Below are positions 29,546 to 39,287 of a stretch of DNA of 46,537 nucleotides, in pieces. Both the position numbers and the translations under genes were made by a program. The notes under the pieces are model-generated. The model did not search any database, was not told the DNA's origin, and worked only from the letters and a program-made list of their open reading frames with translations. The DNA is from Pascua guehoae (Eukaryota; Basidiomycota; Tremellomycetes; Trichosporonales; Trichosporonaceae). The stretch's first letter is position 1. Each line of letters opens with the position of its first letter. The stretch covers positions 532,964 through 579,500 of the forward strand of contig BCJX01000019.1 in assembly GCA_001600415.1 (NCBI GenBank), given 5' to 3'.

Positions 29546-31350
29546 CTAGCTCACAATCTTGTTGTACAGGATTGAGCAGTTCCACCCGGCCACAATTGTC
29601 TCTTCGGCCTTTACGCCGCGCTTGATGAGCTTGCCTTCGAGGTCGTATGCGTCTGCCTTGTTCTGGTGCAGCTGGAGGCGGGCGGCGGGCATGTCGATTG
29701 ATCCCTGTGGGTGTGTGAGCGATCCAACGACGTGTCCCACTAGGCAGTTGGATACTCACCTCCGCCTCGGTCGACTTTGATTCTGCGACGAGCGTGTCAA
29801 TCGCGCGCGGGATGAGGCTGGGGAGATGCTGGGGTGTAGCCAACGACGAGCGCTTGCCGGTGCCCAGCTGGTAGTCTGCGTTGCCGCCCCAGACAAAGAC
29901 GTCCTTGCCAAACAGCCCCTCCTTGACGCCCTGCGCGTCGGCCTGGCGGAGCGTGTCGAGGACCGCATAGACGTGCGTGTTGGGCGCGGGGCTCACAGAC
30001 ATGCTGTAGAGCTGGAGAGGGATGAGGGCCTGTTCCTTTTCAGAGTACTCTTCGAGCCCCGAGAGGGCCTTGACGCGCGCGGGGGCATACGACGCCGAGC
30101 TCCACATGGCCGTACCCAGTGCTCCGCTCTGGCCGTTGCCGCACGCCAGCAGGTCGGTGAGCGGCACCTTTGTGCCGGGGAGGGTACGGGCGACTTTGAA
30201 GAAAGTCGTCTGCGCGCCCGCAAAGATCCCGGTGCACTGCACGGTGGAGCCAGACGGGTATGCGCGCGAGAGGGCAATCTCGACCGGGGTGGGAACGATG
30301 GCCACAGTTGACGTGTTGCCAAGGCCAATCTGGCCAGCCTCATTGGCGCCAAACCCGAGCACCCGCCCCTCTTGGGTGCGCACAAATGATGACCGGTCCG
30401 AGGCTGCCACCTGCACAATCTCGATGCCCGACAGCGCGGGAATCTCGGTGAGCTCGGTCGCAAAGTGCGGGTCGCTAGCCGCAGCAACGGCGTCCACTGC
30501 CGGCTGGCTGGGATCGAGTGGCGCAAACTTTTGCCCAGTGCCCAGCTGCCGGTGCGAGTTGCCCGCGGGGGAGAGGGGCAGCGAAAACGTTCGTCCCAGG
30601 TTGGTGACGGCCAACAAGTGGTGCTGGCCCACAGAGACGCCGGCCCAGCTCTCGCCCCAGAGGAATGGCTGGCCGGACCGGAGCTCGACAAAGTTGACAA
30701 TCGGGTCGCGCGTCGTCAGCTTCTTCCACCACCCGCGCGCGGCCTTGTTGTGGTGCTGCTGTGCGCGGTCCGCAGAGACGACAAACAGCCGCCCGTCCCG
30801 GCTCAGACCAAACACCTTGCCCGGGCCAGCAGCGAGGACTTGGAGTTTCTACCGTCAGCACGGGGTCACCCAGTCCGTCATCTCCTCGTTTGCTCACCTT
30901 TCCCCGTAACGACCGCCCAACCTCTCCGCTCTCATCGTACCCTTTGCCCCACATCCACAAGTCACCACGGGCATCGATACACGCGCCGTACTTTTCCTGC
31001 ACGACGAGGTCCCGGAGCGGTGTGTGCCCGAGCTGCGGGAGCGGGGTGGGTGTCTTGATCACCGGGATGTTGGCGTCGGGGAGCAGCGTGAGGTACGTGT
31101 TGGACCCCCACCCGAGAGGCGTGAGCGGACTCGCCACCCCAAGCGGGGCCAACTTGGCCACGACCGCCTCGGTGACAGCCGCGGGGTTGGGCAGGGGAGT
31201 GCCAGCCGAGGTGACGGTCACGGTCTTTGCCCCCGCGTCGAGCTGGGTAGGTGGCTTGTTGTACATGGTGTACACGGCGATGGAGAGCGCGGCCGCGCCG
31301 GCGAGCGGGACCGCGCGCACGCGTAGCGTTCGGAGGCGGGCGGTGGACAT
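29546..31350 (-). CDS. FMP25: Mitochondrial RCC1-repeat protein, Fmp25-like
   Basis: Exons 31350-30898, 30848-29760 and 29704-29546 (introns 49 and 55 nt, phase 0) give 566 residues. The basic N-terminus (MSTARLRTLRVRAVPLAG) and one hydrophobic segment at about 12-29 look like a mitochondrial presequence and inner-membrane anchor. The rest contains RCC1/beta-propeller blades: GWGSNTYLTLLP, DLWMWGKGYDESGEVGRS, GRVLGFGANEAGQIGLG, LLACGNGQSGALG and VFVWGGNADYQLGTG, the last typical of Fmp25. In yeast Fmp25 is an inner-membrane protein needed for an early step of complex III assembly; the same role is inferred here. Start chosen at the ATG at 31350, where the targeting sequence begins. Confidence 0.88.
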
Positions 31351-33280
31351 GGTTGTGGGATGAGAAGTGGAGTGGATCAAGAAGCGCTACCACTGTCGAG
31401 GAATGCACTTGTCTAGCTCGAGCAAGCCAGCCATGCCCAGCCATGGGCAAAGTCTCGGATCTTTTGAGCCTCGTCGTCGTTGTCCTACGTCAGTGGTGGC
31501 CAACAAAAGTGGAGGCGTCCAAAGGAACCGAATTCCGATATTTGGTTCCGCCCGTCCAATGACGCACCCCCCGTTGGACGGCACCCCCCAGGCCTCCAGT
31601 GCACACCGTGAGATATCTGCTGCCTCACTGTACAAACGACTGTGGCGATGTGGTTTTAGATAGGTGCTACTGCTTAACAGCTGCAGCTTCATGCATGTCC
31701 TCATTCCCTTCCTAGCATCCAACCATGCCTTCCTGTGCCAAATCGGCATCGCTACTCAGATGTAAAGTACCAGAGCTCGAGCTCGGCCTCTTTGCGTGCC
31801 GCGTTCGCAGCGCCGGGGGTACAGTATCGTGCCAACGATCATGGAGAGTATGTTGTCCAACAGGCCGTGACGGTGCAGCTGGACGGCAACAAGCGCCCAG
31901 TAGTCGGCTGCTGAAATGCAGAGTCTCCCATGCTTGAGGGATATGCTCGGCGACAGATACATGACCCGAGGGTCATCACGGTGCTGACAGTATATCCCAA
32001 AATCAGGACGCATGGCTGTCAAGGCCGAGTACCGACGCATCACGATGCTGGCCCCAGCTGGAGTTGGTTCGCTAGGCTACAAATGACCACAGCACCCCTG
32101 TCGCGCTGTGGCGGTAGGGGCACATCTCTCTGTGGAAATGCCAGTTGTGGGCATGGAGATAACCCTTTGAACCGAGCGGCGTGCCAACCTAGACAGTGGA
32201 CGTGGAGCCCTGTGAACGCTCTCTTCCAAGAAGAGGCAGAGACTGTGGAGAGTTTCATCCCAGAGGTCCCCGGGGCCACGAACGGCTCCTTTCGGAGGGT
32301 ACGGATGACACGGGTACTCACACAGGGCTGCGCCGACGCTGGTCCGCGATGGCGAACTTGCCAGTACCGATGCAACTGTCCACGACGAGGTATAGGGCTA
32401 CCAGGAAGTGCTGCTCAAATGCAACCGTCCATCGCACTCATCCGACGTGGTCGAGGAACTGACTTGGCCAATCCCGGGGGCAGCCACACCATAGGAGCCG
32501 AATTGCCAACGCCCACTCGGCTGACGTCTATCCGAACCCAGTCCCCGCATGATCTCTGTATCCCAGTGCTCTCGCCGATGCATCCGATGTGAGTAGATGA
32601 GAACATATCCCACAGATGCCTCTCTAGCTGACTCTCAGATGCGGTCATGGAACTCGATCGTTCCTAGACGTCGCGCTTGCCACCTGTAGGAGCGAGTTTT
32701 GAAACTTTTGTGCTCGCTCATTCTTCGGTCGCGTCCACCATTACCCAGGGTAACAACTCTAATGCGGTAGTCGCGGGATATCCGTCGCCGTTTTATTCTC
32801 TCGCGAGGCTTGGCTACCGCCCCTGCAGCAAGATCGAGTCACTGCTGCACCTCCTTGCTGTACAAGTGGACATTGCCGGCCAAACAGCCTTCGCCTCTCA
32901 AGAGTTCGTTCCCGGCCACCTTTGCGCTCGTCTGAAATTGACATCGTGGCCTTCCACGATACAAGATGCAGTGCCTACCGTGACTAGCATTTCAATTACT
33001 GCCACCAGCCATGGGCGTCAGCCATATAGATGCTGCCGACGATAGCAATTTCTCTCTCCATCTCTCGTTCTCTCCCCCGTTCTCCGTTCTCTCTCTCTCC
33101 ATGTATCTGGCATTGATTGACAGGGGGATCGTCGCTTCCCGGCACACATGCCACACTCGGCATTTCACCTTCGGCGGTCACCCCTTCCACTTGGAGAATA
33201 TCTCCCTCTTCACCACATAACACAATACACCTTCGACTTTTCTTCATCACATTCCTCCCACCACCCTAGTGTCAACCACA
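31351..33280. other. Region with decayed coding fragments
   Basis: Upstream of FMP25, then gene-poor. On the + strand 31774-31911 (46 codons, with VQYRANDHGEYVVQQAVTVQ) ends at a TGA. The stretch 32333-32491 reads PTLVRDGELASTDATVHDEV, a TAG, then GYQEVLLKCNRPSHSSDVVE to a second TAG. From 32680 to 33045 a 122-codon frame contains FETFVLAHSSVASTITQGNN. These look like exons or remnants of one or more genes broken by stops. A C/T-rich tract at 33045-33105 precedes the start at 33281. Confidence 0.35.
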
Positions 33281-33462
33281 ATGGGCCAGAACCCAGACGT
33301 TCGTCCCAACGACACAGTCCGTAAGTACGCACCCTTGTGTTGTGCCCATTGCCACAGCAGCGTACACCAGCCTCCCCCGTTTCGCTAACGTCAGCGTCTA
33401 TGATCATCTGCATTCGCCACCCCTACACGGTGCTCCGTACCACTCGAGCCGCCGTCATGTGA
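33281..33462 (+). CDS. Possible short two-exon gene
   Basis: A well-placed ATG after a C/T-rich leader opens MGQNPDVRPNDTV. It is followed by a GTAAGT donor (33321), a CTAAC branch site and a TCAG acceptor (33394). Exon 2 (33395-33462) adds SMIICIRHPYTVLRTTRAAV and stops: 35 residues in total. Donor, branch site and acceptor are strong, but other acceptors downstream could lead into the Ser/Thr-rich frame at 33800, so this may be the 5' end of a longer gene. Confidence 0.3.
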
Positions 33463-33799
33463 TGGTTGTGCAAAAGGCTACAGGCTGGATAAGTGCACAG
33501 GTCGAGTACTAATCAGATGGACAGCAGGCACAGGTAGCACCGTACGTACCCTGCGGGACACCGACCTTGCTGCAATCGTCCAGCGTAATCAGAATGTGCA
33601 ACCCGCCATCCGTCGTCAAGCCTCAAGAGACCACACCCAGGGGTCCGAGGGCCGGCATGACATGTGACCAAGACTTGGGGCACGGTCACCACGTCACGCA
33701 CAGCCCTTTGAACGACCGCCCGTTCGACACTCTCACTTCTCTCTCCACAACAGCATGCCACCACGCCCACACAGGCACCAGCAGCGGGGCAACTGAGCC

Positions 33800-34000
33800 G
33801 TGACCAGTGTCGGCAGAGTCGGCGGCTCCAATACACGCAATTCGGGTGCCAGCAACACCACCAGCACCACCAGCCCCAGCACCACCAGCAACGCCAGCAG
33901 CTCAAACAGCACTAGCAGCGCAAGTGGCGCCAGTAGCTCCCCCGACGGCAACCGCGACCGCGACCACCACAACGGCCACGACGGTATCTCCTCGGTGTAG
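33800..34000 (+). CDS. Ser/Thr/Asn-rich open frame, possible terminal exon
   Basis: Sixty-six codons, almost all Ser, Thr, Asn, Gly and Ala (NTTSTTSPSTTSNASSSN), ending DRDHHNGHDGISSV-stop. No ATG of its own (a TGA lies just upstream), so if real it is the last exon of the gene starting near 33281. The composition suggests a secreted stalk, but there is no GPI tail. Confidence 0.3.
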   Translation: MTSVGRVGGSNTRNSGASNTTSTTSPSTTSNASSSNSTSSASGASSSPDGNRDRDHHNGHDGISSV

Positions 34001-34434
34001 AGGCAGTGTACGTCGATGTGATAAAAAGTGCCAGTGGAGTACCATGCCGTCTCAGTGGTCTGTCAACTTGCTACCCTGCCACATTATTCAAGGATGGCTG
34101 GGACCTGGATCATTGTTGTGTTCACTCTACTCTTTTCGCCAGTAATTTACACCATTTGTGTTGTCTTGAAAATATGTGGGTATGCTGCAACCCCCGCTGC
34201 CGGCGACTTATTGCCTGTCAGTGGACAGGCGTGAATGGTGACGCGCCACGTTTGCGCTCGGACCCCGGGCCGCATGGTGTGGAACTTGTTGTCTTTCTGG
34301 GCATGGCAGGTTCGAGTCGATGATAACTGTCGGGGTACTGTGGATGTGCTAGGTGAGTCGAACAGCAAACAACAGGCAAGGTATCGGGATATACGTGTTG
34401 GCCATGTTCATGTATGTATTTGAGCTGCCCAGCC

Positions 34435-34568
34435 TACCAGCTACCAGCCTACCAGCCTACTGGCTCCTAGCTACTAGCCTCTGTGACCACGCCATTGTTT
34501 CTCACCTTTGAATGTGCACAAGCGCACGGTGACATTTGGTTAGCGCTCGAGGCGCCTGGTAGCTGGTA
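34435..34568. repeat. 13-bp inverted repeat with a 108-nt spacer
   Basis: TACCAGCTACCAG at 34435-34447 is the exact reverse complement of CTGGTAGCTGGTA at 34556-34568. The left arm is part of a short CTACCAGC tandem tract (34431-34465). It lies about 300 bp upstream of the Cys-rich gene at 34865. Its function is unknown. Confidence 0.6.
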
Positions 34569-34864
34569 CAGTAGGTGCACACAAACATCACATGACAGCG
34601 AGTGGGTTAGACAAGTGCTACAGTAGTATCGTGCCGAGGGGCGGTGTTTCCGCCTCTTACTCTTGGTAAATGCCGAACTGAGGGCACAACTAGCATCCAA
34701 TGTCAATGCCAAGACACGAGCCTGCCTGCGTGACCAGCTGCACCGCGCCACCACACTCTGCACCCCTCCCTCCTTTAAACCAACGCCTTTTGACCTCTTT
34801 TATTCTCCTCACTTCATACTCTCCACTGCACCGCAACCTCTTTCGACACCTTCACCCACCCCTC

Positions 34865-35743
34865 ATGCCTCGTCCCCCCTCCCCGCCGCCATCCCCACTA
34901 CCCGACCCAACCTGCTGCGGCGGCATAACCTGCTCGACCTTAGAATGCGATTGCGGCGTACTCGGCGTCGACTTCCCCCTCTGCTGCCCCTGGGACGACC
35001 CCGTGCCGGTTTACAGCCGTGCGTTAGGGATCCCGTGGTATTTCGCCTCGCTCGGCGTCTCTGTGCCATGGCGTATCGGTATTCCCATCCCCATCCCCCT
35101 CTGCTGCGGGTGCGACACGCGCCCCTTTGGGGACCAGGACAAAGTCCCCGGCGTCGATTGCCTCCTGTTTGGCTGTGGGCCTGGGTGGCAGCGCATTATG
35201 TGTCGCACAAACTACCACCGCCGCACCAAGCACGGCTGGAGATCGGGCACCATCACGCGGGGTCTCTGCCACAAGACCACCCATGAGAGATTCTTCGAGA
35301 ACAGGACGTATTCGTACACGACGATTACGCCGTCGTATGCTCCCGCGGCTCCCATGGAGATTCCTCTTCGCCAGGTCGCCCCGTCACAGCCAGAGCAGCC
35401 GAGCCCCGCCCGTGGGGTTGTGTCTGACGCGGCGGTGGCCGGCACGCCACAGCCTCCGGCGACACTGGAGACGCATGACGGGTGCACATTGAGCTCCACG
35501 CCGAATACAAACACGTACACACCCAATGCCATGGTGAACCCCACTGCAACCGCCAAGACTTTGCCACCCGTGCCCGAGGCTCAGACTGGGGCCGAGACAG
35601 CGCACAAGCCTCCAAGCACATCCGAGCCGTCAGCGCCAGCTCCCACACAGGCAGCACCGGTAGCACCTGTCACGGCCACAACGTCCAACGCGGCCCTTGC
35701 CGAACCGCACACGCAGCTATCAACCGACAAGACCCAAGCTTGA
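34865..35743 (+). CDS. Cys-rich protein with a Pro/Ser/Thr tail, member 1 of a tandem family
   Basis: Intronless, 292 residues. After a Pro-rich start (MPRPPSPPPSPLPDPTCCGG) come clustered cysteines (TCSTLECDCG, PLCCPW, PLCCGCD, CLLFGCGPGW) alternating with hydrophobic turns rich in Ile, Pro and Trp (GIPWYFASLG, IGIPIPIPLCC). Then a basic middle (RTNYHRRTKHGWR) and a long Pro/Ala/Thr-rich tail. No standard signal peptide, membrane span or known domain; the CC pairs next to hydrophobic patches could be lipidated or disulphide-linked. The next gene (36255-37001) is a clear paralogue. The ATG is preceded by a C/T-rich leader, supporting this start. Confidence 0.6.
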   Translation: MPRPPSPPPSPLPDPTCCGGITCSTLECDCGVLGVDFPLCCPWDDPVPVYSRALGIPWYFASLGVSVPWRIGIPIPIPLCCGCDTRPFGDQDKVPGVDCLLFGCGPGWQRIMCRTNYHRRTKHGWRSGTITRGLCHKTTHERFFENRTYSYTTITPSYAPAAPMEIPLRQVAPSQPEQPSPARGVVSDAAVAGTPQPPATLETHDGCTLSSTPNTNTYTPNAMVNPTATAKTLPPVPEAQTGAETAHKPPSTSEPSAPAPTQAAPVAPVTATTSNAALAEPHTQLSTDKTQA

Positions 35744-36254
35744 TCTGACATTTGACGCCAGCTACACACGACGACGCACAGGCCGCCTGTACCCCACCCC
35801 AACCGTCCCCTTCGGGTCCCAGTGGCGCCGCCCAACCCCAACGAAGGCTTCAACTCGTGCATCGCTTCCTACCTCGACCTCTTCCTGCCAACGTGGCACT
35901 TAATCCCACCCTGGTGACCGCCACACCGCGCGCCTGGCGATAGCAGCGTTGGCCTTCTGTACACTTGGCGCTGTCTGGTTGTATTTAGTATTCTTTTCGC
36001 TTTATATTGGTCATGCATCGCTTCTTCTCTCATTCTTTCGTCTCGACAGCCCTCGGCCTATGCGCAGCCGCGTCCCCAAATGCAGCGTCTCGCCGTCTAC
36101 CGTTATCCCTGGTCGTCCCACGCTAACAAAGCAATATCTTCAGGCGTTCTTGTTCTGGATTGTTATCTCAGTCAATGGCCGCAGGTAGATTGACCATGTG
36201 CCTGTCGGTCGGTCAGTTGGCCGCTTCAGTGTTGTACCACACCCAAACGGCGGA
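35744..36254. other. Intergenic gap between the two Cys-rich genes
   Basis: It should hold the 3' UTR of the first Cys-rich gene and the promoter of the second. I see no further gene. Confidence 0.4.
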
Positions 36255-37001
36255 ATGCTGTCATGTTGTCACGGCGGACTGTATTGTTTTGGCATTGACA
36301 TCCCCCTCAAGCCACGGCAATGGTGCCTCACTACCCCCGTTGTCGGTCACAACCACCATGTGCACCCTGTGCGGAGATGATGTGGAACCTGTGAGCTCGA
36401 CCTATGTTGTTTCGGGGCCCTCTTCGCCATTTGCTGCCCGTGCGTTTTTGAACCAACCATAGCGCACTGCCAAGAGTGCGGGGTACCCTGGTACGGCGCA
36501 GGCCTCGGCCTCACCATCATATGGCCGCTGAACATTCCCTGCCCCATCCCCGCGTGCTGTTGCGTGTCCACCCAGCCGCGACCCGGTTTCGAGTGCTTCG
36601 TGCTTGGCTGTGGGCCCCATTACTCGCGTCGTCTGTGGAATACAAACTTTACAATCTACCATCCCGACAGCAGTGGAGTCGCACAGGGGTCGATGGCAGA
36701 GTGCTGTGGGACTTCGACAGCCCACTCGAGTACGTTCAAGAGCAGCACGACCACCTGGTCAGAGTATGTCCCCTCTTCCACTTACGAGCGGAGGGCACCC
36801 ATGTCTGTATCTCGCCCCCCACAGACACAACCCCTACCCGAGGCGACGATGAGCGTTATCGGGTCTGAGTCCGAGGACAGCAAGTCGGATGAGAGTCGCA
36901 CGGCGAACTCGACGGCGGCCGGAGGCGGTGAGGAGGGTGGAGCAGGCGGATCAGGCGGAGCACAGCAGACAACCTCGACCGACTCCGAGCAGACCCAGTA
37001 A
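36255..37001 (+). pseudogene. Cys-rich family member 2, interrupted by one in-frame TGA
   Basis: From the ATG at 36255 (MLSCCHGGLYCFGIDIPLKP) the frame is open for 41 codons, meets TGA at 36378-36380, then stays open in the same frame for 206 codons to the stop at 36999. After the TGA it reads CGTCELDLCCFGALFAICCP, then GVPWYGAGLG, IPCPIPACC and CFVLGCGPHYSR. These align in order with GIPWYFASLG, IPIPIPLCC and CLLFGCGPGW of the gene at 34865. The tail is Ser/Thr/Gly-rich and acidic. It may be a recent nonsense pseudogene, may use a short unrecognised intron around the TGA (for example an acceptor at CTGTGAG), or may be read through. An alternative ATG at 36357 lies in another frame and soon stops. 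Confidence 0.55.
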
Positions 37002-37214
37002 ACCAAGTCAGCCACCAGACCGAGCCCACCTCCAAAGGCTATGAATACCGACGAGCGCAATGCCATGGTCAACCCCACCGCCCTAAAGTCGATCCTGATC
37101 ACCTTCGCTGTGAGCACACCGAAGACCACGGACGCGGCTAGTGCCTCGGCATCAGCCGGTCCATCACAGCCCGTGGACACGAGACCCACAGCATAGTAGG
37201 ACAACGCCGACCAG

Positions 37215-38069
37215 TGCAAACTGGCACCCAATCAACCTCGACACCCATAGCGACTGAGGCGAAGCCTGCTACAGGGACTGGGGCAGCGTCGACCGCAACT
37301 CACACACAAGCATCGACCAAGTCAAAAGCTACCACAACCCCTGCCGGGTCCAAGCCCACCACGCCCCAGCCCACAACGACGGGCGAGTCCGACACAGACT
37401 CGGATGGCATCGAGGACGGTTCCGGTAAGTATCAACCTGGGGGGACGACGCTGACGACTAGTTGCCATTCGTTATGTCCTGCTCACGGAGAATCTCGGTG
37501 GGTATCAGCGGGAGGAGCAGTGGGGACGACGCTAACCCCCTCAACCCGACCGGAGCTGTCTGGCGTAAGCTCCCTCAGAGGCGCGGACTTCGACACTTCC
37601 AGTCGCGTCCGCGACGAAACAGCCTACAACAACGTCTAGCGACCCAGCTACCACTGTACCAACACCCACGGCGGGCACGACGGACAAATCACCCGTGGCA
37701 CCGACTCCGGCATCGGGGGCTACGTCTGGACCAGCCACTATGCCCCGAAAGGTGCCTGCTTCCTCCAGTCTCCCCGCCGCCGCATCCACGACGAAACACC
37801 CTGCTGCAAAACTTGCTGGCCAGACTACCGCTGCACCAACGCCTGGGGCTACGACAACACGACCACCACCCGCCTCGGTACCGACCGCGGCGTCGGGGAC
37901 TACAGCTTGCCCATCCTCAAAGGTGCCTGCTTCCACGACTCTGCCAGGTGCCACGTCCACGACGAAGAAGCCTACTGCAAAACCTACCGGCCCACAACAC
38001 CCCCGAGCAAATTGGCGCGACGACTGGCTCCACAATCGCCATTCTGCTCCTTTGCGAGTTACAATGTGA
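37215..38069 (+). CDS. Mucin-like Ser/Thr/Pro-rich protein with internal repeats (5' end unresolved)
   Basis: Three exons join in frame: 37215-37424, 37462-37497 and 37579-38069; the introns are 37 and 81 nt, with CTGAC or CTAAC sites. The first part is Thr/Ser/Pro-rich (TATHTQASTKSKATTTPAGS) and turns acidic (GESDTDSDGIEDGS); the small middle exon encodes AIRYVLLTEN. The last exon holds a repeat of about 57 residues seen 2-3 times: TSTLPVASATKQPTTT, ASSSLPAAASTTKHPAAK and ASTTLPGATSTTKKPTAK. The start is not found; a 51-codon frame at 37040 shares the NAMVNPTA motif with the tail of the gene at 34865 but does not join in phase. It lies next to the Cys-rich pair. Confidence 0.45.
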
Positions 38070-38784
38070 CAGCCCTTGTGACTACACTGGCGTTTAGCCG
38101 TGGACAAGGCGACTCCTCGTTGGCCTCACCCGCGCTTCGGATAGGCTCGCCGTGTAGGGTGCCACGCGTTGCGTTGCGGTTCATGGACGTGTTCACATTT
38201 CATAGGATCAACAAGTGGTAGAGGCGGATAGATGGAACAATATCGTTAGGTGCTCTTGCATGGCCACGTCCTGGTTGTCATATTCTGAGAAGATATCCAT
38301 CCACTATTCACTCACACTCACAGATCCAATCGGCCAAAAACCACGATTGAGGGAGACTCTCATCCCTGCATGGGGGAGATGCAGCGCTGGCGCATACAGA
38401 AGCCGCGGGACATGCCGGGTTTAGTGCAAATCATGGAATTCATCGACAGGGGCAATATAAAGCTGGGCGGTCGAGGTGACGGTGTACTCTGCGCGGCAGA
38501 GGCGACTACAGATCGCGCGATCACGCGACTTGTGTGCCGCACATCACTCAACTCTTGAAGTCAACACTTGGCTCCGTTTGCCTGCCCTCATGTGTGTGCT
38601 AGCCGATGCAGCTGAACCGGGCGTGGTATTCACAGTCGCCAGACCACGTCAAGTATTCGTTTGGCCTTCAGTAGACGTTTCTGGATGTTTTCGGATGGCT
38701 ATTTCGGTGCCTGGCGCATAGTGCATTAATAGAGAACGACCACACTGCCACACTGCCACACTGGCGCCCAAAGCCCAACCCCCT
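38070..38784. other. Intergenic region
   Basis: Only weak signals: a 62-codon + frame from 38370 to 38558 (MGEMQRWRIQKPRDMPGLVQ) with a coding-like composition but no support, and a short CCACACTG tandem tract at about 38740-38763. Confidence 0.35.
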
Positions 38785-39172
38785 ATGCCTAGGCTCTGCA
38801 ACCATTCCCTCGGCGCATCTTTCCACCTCCCTTCTTCTCGTCATTTCCTCTCCTCGCCTGGGGATCACTTGCAACGCATTGTGAGTCCTCCGTACATTCT
38901 GGCGCGTCCGGAGGCCTAAACCTGGACCCGCCCCTTGGCGAAAGTATCACAAAGACCTGTATCACGACAAGTTGATTGTCATAATAAAGATAGAGGGCCC
39001 TTCGATGGATCTCGTCGTCTGGCCAAAGTCAAGCGCCTATCGAAGGGGGCAAGTACGCGGCCAGCGCACGGAGGGCAGCTCAACACAGACTGAACATGAT
39101 GTCCAGGAAAACGACAAGGACACAATTCAAGCCGTTTGGATTGCAGTCGCCACATTGTTGACGAAATCGTGA
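38785..39172 (+). CDS. Possible two-exon gene ending next to tRNA-Gly
   Basis: ATG at 38785, exon 1 to 38880 (MPRLCNHSLGASFHLPSSRH), a GTGAGT donor, an acceptor ATAAAG at 38989, and exon 2 38990-39172 reading IEGPSMDLVVWPKSSAYRRG ... DTIQAVWIAVATLLTKS-stop; 92 residues. The second exon has good coding composition. Its stop lies 4 nt before the tRNA-Gly gene, so the 3' UTR would run into it. No family is recognised. Confidence 0.3.
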
Positions 39173-39176
39173 CGTG

Positions 39177-39287
39177 ACATTGTTGGTGAAACGGTATCAT
39201 GCGTCGTTGCCATCGAAGATCCTCATTTCCATCAGAGGTATCATCGCTAACGTCGACGCGGCAGGGGTTCGACTCCCTTACAATGTA
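39177..39287 (+). tRNA. tRNA-Gly (GCC) with a 40-nt intron
   Basis: The acceptor ACATTGT pairs with ACAATGT. The D-arm is GTGA-AACGGTA-TCAT and the perfect anticodon stem CGTCG/CGACG has loop TTGCCA. The T-arm is AGGGG-TTCGACT-CCCTT. The intron after position 37 is 40 nt, the longest tRNA intron here. ACATTGTTG occurs again 26 bp upstream (39152), a small duplication of the tRNA 5' end. Confidence 0.85.

Noticed and set aside
34230..34340. A B-box-like GGTTCGAGTCG near 34311
   Set aside because: The flanking bases do not pair as a T-stem and no D-arm or acceptor is found.
20740..35050. The shared peptide GIPWYF, preceded by a WDD motif, in the orphan gene at 20.6 kb and the Cys-rich gene at 34.9 kb
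   Set aside because: Six identical residues without further similarity; the rest of the two proteins differs completely, so I treat it as coincidence.
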